From an uncultured Flavobacteriaceae bacterium (lineage in GTDB: Bacteria > Bacteroidota > Bacteroidia > Flavobacteriales > Flavobacteriaceae): a stretch of DNA of 64,000 bases. Made by a program: the position numbers and the translations under genes. This document shows, piece after piece, positions 19,901 through 27,077 of the stretch. Location: NCBI GenBank assembly GCA_949372605.1, contig CASIAE010000007.1, positions 32,254 to 96,253 on the forward strand. Reading direction: 5' to 3'. The notes beneath the pieces were generated by a model. It had not been told where the DNA came from. It searched no databases and worked only from the letters and a program-made list of their open reading frames with translations. How positions within the stretch are numbered: position 1 is the stretch's first letter; each line of letters starts with the position of its first letter.

Positions 19901-21390
19901 ACGCAAACACTAAAACACTCACTGGCGTGATTAATTTTGAAAAGTTTTATAGAATACTTGGTTTGAACAACAAAAAATCAGCGTTTGACAAAATCTTGGA
20001 TAAAAATTCAAGAGAAAAAAAGGATAGTAAGAAAAAGCCGAAAAAAGGCGTTCAGATGATCGGCGATATTCTTTCGTCTATCAAAAGACTTCAGGCAAAC
20101 TATTCAGAAAACAACGGAAAAGTACTGCCAGGATACCTCCCCAACATCGGCTTTATTGGGACAATAAACCCCACGCTTGGGTTTACTTTTGGAAGCCAGG
20201 CTGATATTCGTTATGAGATAGCCAAGAGAGGATGGCTAACCTCTTTCCCAAATTTTTCACAACCATTCATTCAGGTGCATAATAATAAGTTAAATATTTT
20301 GGCTCAAATCAATCCATTAAAAGATTTAACTATTGATTTGAGTGCAGAGCGGAGTTTTTCTCAAAATGTTTCCGAAAACTATAGTATTGAAAATCAAGAA
20401 TACATTGCTTTAAACGCAACCGAATACGGCAATTTCGGAATTTCTACGCTGATGATAAAAACTGCGTTTAATGATGGCGGTGGAGGTGCCTTTAGTTCTA
20501 GTTTTGAAAAATTTAGATCCAACCGACTCATCGTTGCGAGAAGACTGGCTGAAAACTATAATCTTTCTTCATCTGATATTGATCAAGAAGGCTATCCAAA
20601 CGGATTTAATAGAAACCATCAATCTGTACTGATTACTTCATTTTTATCAGCTTATACGGGGACTTCTCCAGAAAATATTTCGCTAGATCCTGTTCAGAAA
20701 ACACCATTACCAAATTGGAATATCAAATACACTGGGCTGACTAAAATAAAGTCATTGAGTAAAATTTTCAATCGTTTTTCCATTACCCACGGTTACCGAT
20801 CTAGCTACACTATCACTAACTTTCAAACCAATTTGGAGTATGACCCCTTTCAGCCGCTATCGAAAGATCAGATAGGTAATTTTATAGCTCCAAAATTTTA
20901 TTCAAACATCAATTTGGTGGAACAGTTTAACCCTCTTATTCGTTTGGATGTCGAGTTTAAAAATTCAATAAAGATTTTGGCAGAGTTGAAAAAAGATCGC
21001 GCCCTTTCTTTGAGTCTTGACAACAGCTTGCTTACAGAATCAAGTGGTGATGAGTACATAATGGGGATGGGCTATCGGGTTAAGAGTTTAAGGATTCGAA
21101 CGAATGTAGGTGGGAGACGAGTTATCTTAAGTGGAGATTTAAATCTAAAGGCTGATTTTTCTTATCGGGAAAATAAAACCATTCTCAGAAATTTAGAATA
21201 TGAAAACAATCAGGTAACGGCTGGACAGACCTTGATGTCCATTAAGTTTACTGCGGATTATGCCCTCTCAAAAAACTTAACGAGTTCGTTCTTTTACGAT
21301 CATAGTTTTTCTGAATTTGCAATTTCTACTGCTTTTCCCCAAACCTCAATTCGTTCGGGAATTACTATTCGATATAATTTTGGAAACTAA
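13963..21390 (+). CDS. sprA: T9SS outer membrane translocon / gliding protein SprA
   Basis: This is a 2475-residue SprA homolog, the giant outer-membrane barrel that forms the type IX secretion pore. A signal peptide (residues 1-30, ending ITIAFAQ) is followed by the SprA N-terminal region and many long beta-strand blocks. The last strand ends in an aromatic residue (RYNFGN). The length is typical (about 2400-2500). The frame opens directly after the ruvA stop and contains no ATG upstream of or within the signal peptide, so initiation must be at TTG 13963 (or ATT 13966). The gene sits in the maeB-ruvA-sprA-gcvH order known from flavobacteria. It would export the protease at 51.4 kb. Confidence 0.96.
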   Translation: MIALKKNSFLKRFCFIFLLLFGGITIAFAQEKESGYEFGKIGLSKSISISSKYTFNPVSGMYMFSETIDGYPINAPMVMTPKEFEALVLSEQMKKYFHNKIDALAGNSENLKESQKNLLPEVYINSNFFQSIFGSNIIDIDPQGSVGIDLGVRYQKNDNPAASPRNRSSFGFDFDQRISLSLLGKVGERLQITANYDTESTFDFQNLVKIEFNPPKLENIDNIIPKKLASKYKGVNEKINSAAQKVAQAQQKIGDYKSTYDDARQKILNLKNKSKGLSSSDFSGVGNNVSSYLNGQVTEDAILQNINIGNISMPLNSSLIQGAQSLFGVRADLKFGKTLITGVFSEQRSQSQNIVAQGGGTVQDFDIFALDYDEDRHYFLAHYFRDQYDNALKTYPYINSSVNINRIEVWVTNRGSRTQNIRNIVGFQDLGESNSKRTTLDKRITNFFSGSDILSPPSNESNRLNPKSIGQGGILGSSVRDIASVSNSFGANSTVIKEGFDYAILESARKLNTSEYKLHPQLGYISLNQRLSNDEVLAVAYQYSVGGKLYQVGEFATGSVEGTTTTQNTANQTKVVNNNSLVVKLIKSNITDVRQPVWDLMMKNIYNTGAYQMSEENFRLNILYTDPSPINYIQPIDKGIWPEALENQILLNTFNLDKLNFYQDPLPEGDGFFDYLPGITIEPQFGRIIFPNVEPFGQYLFELLDNPSSQQEDYNSPQTFNANQKKYVFQEMYSQTKAGAFETSEKNKFQLKGRYKSEGGDGIAIGAFNVPRGSVKVTAGGRVLAEGIDYTVNYAIGRVKIIDPSLQASNVPINISVENNSFFNQQNKRFSGVNITHQFNEKFVLGGTLLNLSENPITQKANYGTEPVNNTMIGLNTNFSTEIPFFTRLVNKIPTISTDVPSLISFRGEVARLIAGKPKRTELGGEANVYIDDFEGAQTNIDIKGYAAWNLSSVPFKNFKGSNLNNDDIASGFGRAKLSWYSIDPVFYAGGRPSGIDNDDISLNTTRRIFIKEIFPEQDLVQGTTSVQTTLDLAYYPQEKGPYNNEKEEDFDNNVSENWAGIMRPISSTNFEKSNVEFIQFWLLDTFSEMKTTEDDLGDLYFHLGNISEDVLKDGRKQFENGLPGLSSENLVHETAWGKVPSTQSLIYAFNTVSEDREIQDLGFDGLTDAEEKLIYTEGPDNDPAGDNYKYFVEADGGVLDRYKNYNGSQGNSPIAFSNTSRGSTTEPDTEDINRDQSMNTIDSYFEYRIPISKSMGVGNHPFISDVRENVKVTSPNGDEIDTRWIQFKVPIQKGYYEGTQYDEYFDAINAIEDLRSVRFMRMVLNGFSEKVVLRFGTLDLVRGDWRRYNQDLNENIAKNGNTTVDVSTVNILENENRIPVNYILPPGIEREQINSNNTVVRQNEQSLSIKVCDLQPQDSRAVYKNIQLDIRQYKNLKMFIHVESISGQKPLPGSGTLEEYDKRMVAFIRLGTDFKDNYYQIEVPLKPTEFMENTSNKLTADAVWNPESNSIEVPISLLSKLKSTAINRGTLGGVSYFDEDMNLIEEFSPISSLAGFKKYKYSVKGNPSLGAIKTLMIGVKNPSTQLGDDLCGEVWFNELRIAGIDSKGGWAAIGALDANFADFVSIAATGKYSSVGFGSIDQTPNQSNREELKQYDLVSSVNLGQLLPKKWGIQVPLNLNLGETFITPEYDPFYQDILLEERLSSSSRASQKDSIKNQAVDYTRRRSISLIGIRKISTGDKPLKFYSPENIDLSYAYNEMMHHDYEIESQTDLNLQMGANYGYSFKPFEINPFKKTKAFNRKKYWEWLKQLNFNLLPSSLEITSKFNRNFTNQRFRQVYIEGVDNSAQIPFPDLQLRNYLFDWSYTINHNLTRSLRFTFNATNNNIVRNFLETDVDGKTDVNKSLDIWDGIWDTGQSDRHFQTLSLNYKIPLRYIPFLNFIDANYNYTSDFSWQRGSNALSAVQSEFGQFLGQINTIQNANTKTLTGVINFEKFYRILGLNNKKSAFDKILDKNSREKKDSKKKPKKGVQMIGDILSSIKRLQANYSENNGKVLPGYLPNIGFIGTINPTLGFTFGSQADIRYEIAKRGWLTSFPNFSQPFIQVHNNKLNILAQINPLKDLTIDLSAERSFSQNVSENYSIENQEYIALNATEYGNFGISTLMIKTAFNDGGGGAFSSSFEKFRSNRLIVARRLAENYNLSSSDIDQEGYPNGFNRNHQSVLITSFLSAYTGTSPENISLDPVQKTPLPNWNIKYTGLTKIKSLSKIFNRFSITHGYRSSYTITNFQTNLEYDPFQPLSKDQIGNFIAPKFYSNINLVEQFNPLIRLDVEFKNSIKILAELKKDRALSLSLDNSLLTESSGDEYIMGMGYRVKSLRIRTNVGGRRVILSGDLNLKADFSYRENKTILRNLEYENNQVTAGQTLMSIKFTADYALSKNLTSSFFYDHSFSEFAISTAFPQTSIRSGITIRYNFGN

Positions 21391-21428
21391 CGGCTAAATT
21401 CATTCCTTTGTTTGCTAAATAAAAAAAA

Positions 21429-21809
21429 ATGAACATTCCTTCTGATTTAAAATACAGTAAAGACCACGAATGGATTAAAGTTGAAGGAGACAAAGCAACC
21501 ATTGGGATCACAGACTTTGCACAACGCGAGTTGGGAGATATTGTCTATGTTGAAATCGAAAGCTTAGGAGAGGAACTTGATGAGCAGAGCGTTTTCGGAA
21601 CCGTAGAGGCTGTAAAAACTGTTTCGGATCTCTTCATGCCTTTGAATGGTGAAGTTCTTGAATTTAACACGGCGCTAGAAGACACGCCAGAGGCTGTAAA
21701 CGAAGATCCATATGAATCAGGATGGATGATTAAAATTAGAATTCAAAACCCCGACCAGTTAAACGTATTATTAAACGCAGATCAATATAAATCATTGATT
21801 GAGGCTTAA
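21429..21809 (+). CDS. gcvH: glycine cleavage system H protein
   Basis: This is a 126-residue lipoyl carrier of the glycine cleavage complex. The lipoylated lysine is K63 in [12 protein letters not shown], and the family signature KDHEWIK is at residues 11-17. It shuttles the aminomethyl group between the P, T and L proteins, whose genes are not in the window. It lies 38 bp after sprA. In several flavobacteria a VanZ-like gene follows; here only a 19-codon open frame (21812-21871) is found, which I do not call as a gene. Confidence 0.97.
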   Translation: MNIPSDLKYSKDHEWIKVEGDKATIGITDFAQRELGDIVYVEIESLGEELDEQSVFGTVEAVKTVSDLFMPLNGEVLEFNTALEDTPEAVNEDPYESGWMIKIRIQNPDQLNVLLNADQYKSLIEA

Positions 21810-21907
21810 ACATGAATGAATTGTCAAAAAAATTAATTTCAAATTACAAAAAAGGACTTGTTTATAATTGATAATTTTTTAGCTTAGCATCTAAATATAC
21901 AACGACA

Positions 21908-22612
21908 ATGCAACCCAAGAAAAACGAGAAGGCAGATTTGTCTAAAAATAGCAGTCTATACTTCATTATAGGACTGACTTCTATCCTTTTTATATCATGG
22001 CAAGCCATTGAATGGAAAACCTATGATAAAAGCGGCTATGGTTATGAAGCATTAAATGTAGACGACGATGACGAGGAGGAAGTGCCAATTACAGAGCAAA
22101 TAAAAGTACCACCACCACCACCACCACCACCACCAGCTCCCGAAGTTATTGAAGTTGTGGAGGATGAGGAAGAGGTTGAGGAGACGGTTATTGAGTCTAC
22201 CGAAACAGATCAAGAAGAAATTGTTGAAGTTGTAGAAGTAGTGGAAGAATTTGACGATATAGATGTTCCTTTTGCGGTCATTGAAGATGTTCCTATTTTC
22301 CCTGGATGTGAGGGAGTCTCAAAATCTAAAAGACGTGATTGCTTTCAAGAAAAAATGAACAAACACATCGTTAAAAATTTTAGATATCCTGATATCGCCC
22401 AAGAAATGGGTATTCAAGGTCGGGTTTATGTAAACTTTATCATTTCTAAGGATGGATCAATTTCTAACATTAGAATGCGAGGGCCAGATAAAAATTTAGA
22501 AAAAGAAGCGCAGAGAATAATTTCAAAACTTCCCAAAATGACACCTGGAAAACAAAGAGGAAGACCGGTTCGGGTTCCTTTCAGTATTCCAATTACATTT
22601 AGATTACAGTAA
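21908..22612 (+). CDS. TonB-family energy transducer
   Basis: This is a 234-residue TonB protein: a short cytoplasmic N-terminus, one membrane helix (about residues 18-36, YFIIGLTSILFISWQAIEW), then a periplasmic spacer with nine consecutive prolines (residues 68-76) and a very acidic Glu/Val-rich stretch. A globular TonB C-terminal domain follows (about 140-234, with IQGRVYVNFIISKDGSI and VPFSIPITFRLQ). It couples the ExbB/ExbD proton motor to TonB-dependent receptors such as those at 2151 and 62963. The spacer uses Glu-rich blocks where many TonB proteins have Lys-Pro repeats. A relic of a second copy follows immediately. Confidence 0.93.
   Translation: MQPKKNEKADLSKNSSLYFIIGLTSILFISWQAIEWKTYDKSGYGYEALNVDDDDEEEVPITEQIKVPPPPPPPPPAPEVIEVVEDEEEVEETVIESTETDQEEIVEVVEVVEEFDDIDVPFAVIEDVPIFPGCEGVSKSKRRDCFQEKMNKHIVKNFRYPDIAQEMGIQGRVYVNFIISKDGSISNIRMRGPDKNLEKEAQRIISKLPKMTPGKQRGRPVRVPFSIPITFRLQ
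22109..22135 (+). repeat. CCA trinucleotide microsatellite (nine units) in tonB
   Basis: Nine perfect CCA codons encode the Pro-9 segment of the TonB spacer. Slippage would change spacer length by whole residues without breaking the frame. Confidence 0.9.
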
Positions 22613-22641
22613 GAATTATTTTAGGAAAATAATGTGCAATA

Positions 22642-22713
22642 TCCGTTCGGGTCCCTTTTAGTATTCCAATTATTTTCGCTTATTATGATTTGTTTAAAAG
22701 CCAAGTAAAATAA
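22642..22713 (+). pseudogene. relic of the 3' end of a second tonB copy
   Basis: The frame at 22642-22713 reads SVRVPFSIPIIFAYYDLF... to a stop. Its start repeats the C-terminus of the preceding TonB protein (PVRVPFSIPITF). At DNA level 22568-22596 and 22645-22673 agree at 26 of 29 positions, and all three differences are C/T transitions. No upstream coding part remains, because an in-frame TAA precedes it. Many flavobacteria carry two tandem tonB genes before heme O synthase, so this is best read as the remains of the second one or of a small duplication. Confidence 0.6.
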
Positions 22714-22769
22714 CATTTAGTTCATTGCACATTGACGTTTTGTAGCTTATCTTTACATTTCTATCAATA

Positions 22770-23678
22770 ATGACGAAAACCCATTTGGACAGCACCACAG
22801 TTAAATCAATTAGTTTTACAGCCTTTGTAAGTGACTTTTTACAATTAACCAAATTTCGTTTGGCTCTCAGTGTTGTGTTTTCTTCTGTTGCGGGATATTT
22901 GCTTGCAGTTGATCAAGTAGAAACTAAAATTTTAATGGAACTTTTTATTGGAGGTTTTGCAGTGGTTGGTGCTTCTAATGCAATCAATCAGTTGATAGAA
23001 AAGGACCTTGATGCTTTGATGAATCGAACGAAAAATAGACCCCTACCAAAGGGTCATATGTCTGTTCTAGTTGCTGCAATCATCGCGACGGTTTTAACTA
23101 TCTTAGGAATTATGGTGCTTTATGCCATTAATATAAAAACAGCACTTTTTGGTCTCCTCTCGATATTTATTTACACATGCATTTATACCCCATTAAAAAC
23201 AATATCACCGCTTGCAGTTTTTGTAGGAGCATTTCCTGGAGCAATTCCCTTTATGCTCGGTTGGGTTGCAGCTACTGGCAATTTTGGTGTAGAACCGGGA
23301 ATATTATTTATGGTTCAGTTCTTTTGGCAATTTCCACACTTTTGGGCTATAGGGTGGATGTTGGATGATGATTACAAAAAAGCAGGATTCAAGATGCTGC
23401 CCTCCGGAAATCCAGATCGGCTTACTGCATTTCAGATTGTGTTTTATACCCTTTGGACCATCATTATTTCTTTATTGCCCGCTACTTCCTTTACTGGAAA
23501 TCTCCACCTGTCTTTTCCTGGAGCGATATTAATTTTAATCATTGGGCTTTACCTTCTGTATTATGCAATTAAGTTAATGCAACTCAAGACAAAAGACGCG
23601 GCAAAAAAACTAATGTTTGCTAGTATCGGCTATATTACCCTCCTACAGTTAATCTATGTAATTGATAAATTTATTTAA
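22770..23678 (+). CDS. cyoE: heme O synthase (protoheme IX farnesyltransferase)
   Basis: This is a 302-residue membrane protein of the UbiA prenyltransferase family. Its first Asp-rich active-site motif is visible (NAINQLIEKDLDALMNRTKN, about residues 71-90), as are NRPLPKGHMS and about eight or nine membrane helices (for example LSIFIYTCIYTPLKTISPL). It transfers a farnesyl group to heme B to make heme O for heme-copper oxidases. It heads the oxidase block, and its stop is one base before the next ATG, so the genes are tightly coupled. The length is normal. Confidence 0.95.
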   Translation: MTKTHLDSTTVKSISFTAFVSDFLQLTKFRLALSVVFSSVAGYLLAVDQVETKILMELFIGGFAVVGASNAINQLIEKDLDALMNRTKNRPLPKGHMSVLVAAIIATVLTILGIMVLYAINIKTALFGLLSIFIYTCIYTPLKTISPLAVFVGAFPGAIPFMLGWVAATGNFGVEPGILFMVQFFWQFPHFWAIGWMLDDDYKKAGFKMLPSGNPDRLTAFQIVFYTLWTIIISLLPATSFTGNLHLSFPGAILILIIGLYLLYYAIKLMQLKTKDAAKKLMFASIGYITLLQLIYVIDKFI

Positions 23679-23679
23679 T

Positions 23680-24249
23680 ATGATTGAATTAGAAATAAAA
23701 GAACAAAAGGCAAAAAAAATGATGCTTTGGGTCGGAATGATCAGCATGTCAATGACTTTTGCTGGACTGACAAGTGCCTACGTAGTTAGTAGCTCTAGAG
23801 TCGATTGGCTGACACAGTTCGCACTGCCCTCTGCATTTGCTATCAGTACAGTTTTGATTTTCTTGAGCAGCCTTACCTTCTTTTTTGCTAAAAAAAAATT
23901 GATGGCACAAAACATAAAGCAAACGAAGCTATTTGTGATTATAACCTTCGTGCTTGCTTTATTATTTGTTTATTTTCAATTTAAGGGATTTGGAGACATC
24001 ATTAGTCAAGGATATTATTTTACAGGTGCCGAAAGTTCGATTACCACCTCTTTTTTATACGTTTTAATCCTGTTGCATTTGGCCCACCTTTTTGCGGGAC
24101 TTATTGTCTTAACGTATGTCTATTTTCAGCTTTCACGGAACCAGTATCAAGGAAAAAACACTTTAGGTTTTGAATTGGCATATTTATTTTGGCATTTTCT
24201 TGATATTTTATGGATTTATTTGTACCTATTTGTTCTTCTTTATAGGTAA
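23680..24249 (+). CDS. cytochrome oxidase subunit III-like protein (short form)
   Basis: This 189-residue membrane protein has five predicted helices and belongs to the heme-copper oxidase subunit III family. The C-terminal helix carries the family pattern with a buried His (LAYLFWHFLDILWIYLYLF). I start at ATG 23680, one base after the cyoE stop; a TTG at 23662 in the same frame would overlap cyoE and add only six residues. It is the shorter of two adjacent subunit III paralogs, as is usual in the Bacteroidota caa3/cbb-type accessory block. Confidence 0.9.
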   Translation: MIELEIKEQKAKKMMLWVGMISMSMTFAGLTSAYVVSSSRVDWLTQFALPSAFAISTVLIFLSSLTFFFAKKKLMAQNIKQTKLFVIITFVLALLFVYFQFKGFGDIISQGYYFTGAESSITTSFLYVLILLHLAHLFAGLIVLTYVYFQLSRNQYQGKNTLGFELAYLFWHFLDILWIYLYLFVLLYR

Positions 24250-24255
24250 AACATA

Positions 24256-24263
24256 TAAATTTG
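24256..24263 (+). promoter_or_regulatory. candidate -7 promoter element (TAAATTTG) before the second subunit III gene
   Basis: TAAATTTG matches TAnnTTTG, with TTTG at 24229-24232 as a possible -33 element. It lies just after the stop of the upstream gene and 27 bp before the next ATG, so the downstream oxidase genes may have their own start site. Confidence 0.5.
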
Positions 24264-24289
24264 CACGAGACTAATTTGACTTAAAGTTT

Positions 24290-25270
24290 ATGGATTTAAC
24301 AGCAGCGGAAAACACAGAAGAAACAAACGTTTGGGGCGGAGGGGAAAGACCTCTCAAATCAAGCTATGGAAAACTAATGATGTGGTTTTTCATCGTCTCG
24401 GATGCGCTTACATTTTCTGGCTTTCTGGTTTCCTATGGTTTTTCAAGATTTAAGAACATGGATTCTTGGCCCATTGCGGATGAAGTATTTAATCACTTCC
24501 CGTTTTTACACGGTGTTGATGCTCCGATGTATTATGTCGCTTTGATGACTTTTGTGTTAATATTTTCATCAGTAACGATGGTGTTGGCAGTTGACGCAGG
24601 TCACCACATGCAAAAAGCAAAAGTCACTTTTTATATGTTGCTTACCATCATTGGAGGTGCAATTTTTGTTGGATCTCAAGCCTGGGAATGGAAAAATTTT
24701 ATCAAGGGAGAATACGGAGCTCTGGAAACAAAAGGGGGACAAATTCTTCAATTTGTTGACGCCAGTACTGGAAAAAGAATAGCAATTGCAGATTTTGCAG
24801 TTGAAGTGCCTTCTGAAAGAGATGTTCATCAAGCAAGTAACGGAATTTGGTATGATGCTGGTTCAAGTCCTCCATCTTTTTCAATCCAAGAAGTTGTGAA
24901 AGGGTTTGAAGCGAACAATAATTTAGTAATTAAAAGTGAAAAAGTTGACGTAACTGGCCATAAGGTGATCCTATCTAGGGACGACTCTTTAGATCAAATC
25001 GATGCTGCTGTTGCGGTGGTAGAAGGGGCAAACTTGGTACATAACGAATATGGAAACCGATTGTTTGCTGACTTTTTCTTCTTTATTACAGGATTTCACG
25101 GATTTCACGTTTTATCTGGTGTAATCATCAATATCATCATTTTTTTCAATGTAATTGTAGGTACTTACGAACGCCGAGGACATTATGAAATGGTTGAAAA
25201 GGTTGGACTTTACTGGCACTTTGTTGACTTGGTATGGGTATTCGTTTTTACATTTTTCTATCTCGTATAA
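24290..25270 (+). CDS. cytochrome c oxidase subunit III (long form with hydrophilic insertion)
   Basis: This is a 326-residue subunit III. Family motifs are present: GFHGFHVLSG (about residues 268-277) and YWHFVDLVWVFVF (about 308-320). The helices at about 30-55, 78-101 and 112-130 are followed by a hydrophilic stretch of about 110 residues (140-250) before the last pair of helices, which classical subunit III (about 260-280 residues) lacks. I have seen this longer form in flavobacterial oxidases. It supports the proton-pumping core subunits I and II, which are encoded outside the window. It is followed 13 bp later by subunit IV. Confidence 0.94.
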   Translation: MDLTAAENTEETNVWGGGERPLKSSYGKLMMWFFIVSDALTFSGFLVSYGFSRFKNMDSWPIADEVFNHFPFLHGVDAPMYYVALMTFVLIFSSVTMVLAVDAGHHMQKAKVTFYMLLTIIGGAIFVGSQAWEWKNFIKGEYGALETKGGQILQFVDASTGKRIAIADFAVEVPSERDVHQASNGIWYDAGSSPPSFSIQEVVKGFEANNNLVIKSEKVDVTGHKVILSRDDSLDQIDAAVAVVEGANLVHNEYGNRLFADFFFFITGFHGFHVLSGVIINIIIFFNVIVGTYERRGHYEMVEKVGLYWHFVDLVWVFVFTFFYLV

Positions 25271-25283
25271 AAATAAATAATTA

Positions 25284-25667
25284 ATGGCTCACGACACACA
25301 AAACTTAGCAATTTTCAGAGGATTACTCAAATTTAAATCCAATCAACAAAAAATTTGGGGAGTACTTATTTTCCTTTCTATAGTTACAACTGTTGAGGTT
25401 GTTTTAGGAATAGTGAAACCTGCAGCTCTAATGACTTCTTTTTTAAATATTAAGATATTAAACTGGATATTCCTTATTTTGACCATCGTGAAAGCCTATT
25501 ATATCGCTTGGGACTTCATGCACATTAGAGATGAAAAAGGTGGATTAAAAGGATCGATTGTGCTTCCCTTAGTCATCTTAATTCCCTACCTGTCATTTAT
25601 TCTTTTGATTGAAGCGGACTATATTTTTGACGTAATGTTCAATGGTTTTGTGAGCTGGAACTTTTAA
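25284..25667 (+). CDS. cytochrome c oxidase subunit IV-family protein
   Basis: This is a 127-residue protein with three to four membrane helices (GVLIFLSIVTTVEVVLGIV, FLNIKILNWIFLILTIVKAY, SIVLPLVILIPYLSFILLI), the size and pattern of bacterial oxidase subunit IV (prokaryotic COX4/CyoD-like). The central helix segment ending KAYYIAWDFMHIRDE fits the family signature. It is a small accessory subunit of the same oxidase and belongs to the same transcript as the preceding subunit III gene. Confidence 0.88.
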   Translation: MAHDTQNLAIFRGLLKFKSNQQKIWGVLIFLSIVTTVEVVLGIVKPAALMTSFLNIKILNWIFLILTIVKAYYIAWDFMHIRDEKGGLKGSIVLPLVILIPYLSFILLIEADYIFDVMFNGFVSWNF

Positions 25668-25709
25668 AGTCAAAACCTATTTTTACCCAATAAAGCAAAT
25701 AATTTTGTT

Positions 25710-26375
25710 ATGAGCAATGCTTTTAAAAAACACTTTGTTTTAGTTATCCTTTTTGTTTTCCCTATTGTAATCTATTTGTTCTTTGCATCTGGGAAGAATA
25801 ATTTTGCTTTGCTTCCTGTTCTTACACAGGAGGTAAGTGAAATTGATCAATGGGAGTCACTTTCGGGTGAAGTTATTAATTTTAAAAATAATATTTCTGT
25901 GTTGGGGTTTTGGGGCAGTGAAATTTCCATAAAAAGAGGAGATGCGCTCAACCTTAACCAAAAAATATACAAAAGATTTTATCAGTTTGAAGACTTTCAG
26001 TTTGTAATGATCCTCCAAAAAGGAGAACAAGACAAGGTTGTTGAATTAAAAAAAGAACTTCGCGAAGGAGCTGGAACCGATCTTGTTAAGTGGAATTTCG
26101 TTTTTGGTACTTCACTACAAATTCAATCTTTATTTAATAGCTTAAAAGCTCCACTTGAATTATCTTCTGGTCTTAGTTCACCCTATGTTTTTATAATTGA
26201 TAAGGACAGCAACTTGAGAGGTCGAGACGATGATGAAGATCAAGGCATGTTGTATGGTTTTAATTCGCAATCTGTCGCTGAGATTAACAATAAGATGATT
26301 GATGATGTTAAGGTTATATTAGCTGAGTACAGGAGGGCATGGAAAAAATACAATAAACCAGAAACTCCGGAATAA
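25710..26375 (+). CDS. SCO-like thioredoxin-fold protein lacking the copper-binding cysteines
   Basis: This is a 221-residue protein with one N-terminal membrane anchor (about residues 8-26) and a periplasmic domain. The segment SSPYVFIIDKDSNLRGRDDD at about 170-189 mirrors the C-terminal half of SCO proteins (an Ile-Asp strand followed by Arg-Gly-Arg). However, there is no CxxxC motif, and I find no cysteine at all in the translation. The true SCO gene starts 1 bp after its stop, so the pair probably arose by duplication. A structural or chaperone role in oxidase assembly is inference; no activity is known to me. Confidence 0.75.
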   Translation: MSNAFKKHFVLVILFVFPIVIYLFFASGKNNFALLPVLTQEVSEIDQWESLSGEVINFKNNISVLGFWGSEISIKRGDALNLNQKIYKRFYQFEDFQFVMILQKGEQDKVVELKKELREGAGTDLVKWNFVFGTSLQIQSLFNSLKAPLELSSGLSSPYVFIIDKDSNLRGRDDDEDQGMLYGFNSQSVAEINNKMIDDVKVILAEYRRAWKKYNKPETPE

Positions 26376-26376
26376 T

Positions 26377-27072
26377 ATGAATAAATATTCCTCTCTTGGT
26401 TTAATCATTGTTATTTTAGTTTTTGGATTTCTATTTGTTCCAAGAATCATTAACCGTATTGCCAACCAAACTCAAGTAGAAGACAATCGTTCAGCGCCGG
26501 CCAAACCTTTGGCTTATATTAAACTTAACGGTGAAGCAAAAAAAGTTCCCGAATTCTTCATGCTTAATCAGGATAGTCTTTTTATAGGGAATGAAGATTT
26601 TAATGGAAAAGTTCATTTGGCAGAATTTTTCTTCACAAAATGTCCTTCCATATGTCCGATTATGAATAAGAATATGAAAATTATAGACGATCGTTTCGGA
26701 GACCGACAAGATTTTGGAATCGCCTCATTCACCATTGATCCGGCAAACGATACTCCTTATGTATTAAAAAAATATGCAGAATCTTATAATGTAAAGTCTC
26801 AAAATTGGCATTTTCTTACAAGTGATATTATAAAAGTATATGAACTTGCGAACAAAGGGTTTAGTATTTTTGCAGTTATAAATCCTGCCGTTGCTGGTGG
26901 TTTTGAACACCAAGGATATTTTGCGTTAATTGACAAAAACGGCTATATTAGATCAAGAGTTGATCGATTTGACAACCCTATTGTCTATTATTCAGGTTTG
27001 GATAAGGAAGGCGAAGAAATTCAGGACGTTGATTTGCTGATTGAAGATATTGCTTTACTTTTAAAAGAATAA
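26377..27072 (+). CDS. SCO1/SenC-family copper chaperone for cytochrome oxidase
   Basis: This is a 231-residue membrane-anchored protein (helix at about 8-24) with a thioredoxin fold. The copper ligands are visible: C89 and C93 in KCPSICPIM, and H178 in GGFEHQGYF. The strand LIDKNGYIRSRVD completes the family signature. SCO proteins deliver copper to the CuA centre of oxidase subunit II. The gene is packed between the cysteine-less paralog (1 bp upstream) and DUF420 (5 bp downstream), all in one transcript. Confidence 0.95.
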   Translation: MNKYSSLGLIIVILVFGFLFVPRIINRIANQTQVEDNRSAPAKPLAYIKLNGEAKKVPEFFMLNQDSLFIGNEDFNGKVHLAEFFFTKCPSICPIMNKNMKIIDDRFGDRQDFGIASFTIDPANDTPYVLKKYAESYNVKSQNWHFLTSDIIKVYELANKGFSIFAVINPAVAGGFEHQGYFALIDKNGYIRSRVDRFDNPIVYYSGLDKEGEEIQDVDLLIEDIALLLKE

Positions 27073-27077
27073 TAATA

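Noticed and set aside
21812..21871. 19-codon open frame after gcvH
   Set aside because: It is too short and has no recognisable motif; it is only noted as lying where a VanZ-like gene is often found.
25710..26375. Treating the cysteine-less SCO-like gene as a pseudogene
   Set aside because: The frame is intact, packed 1 bp before the next gene and protein-like throughout, so it is more likely a specialised paralog.
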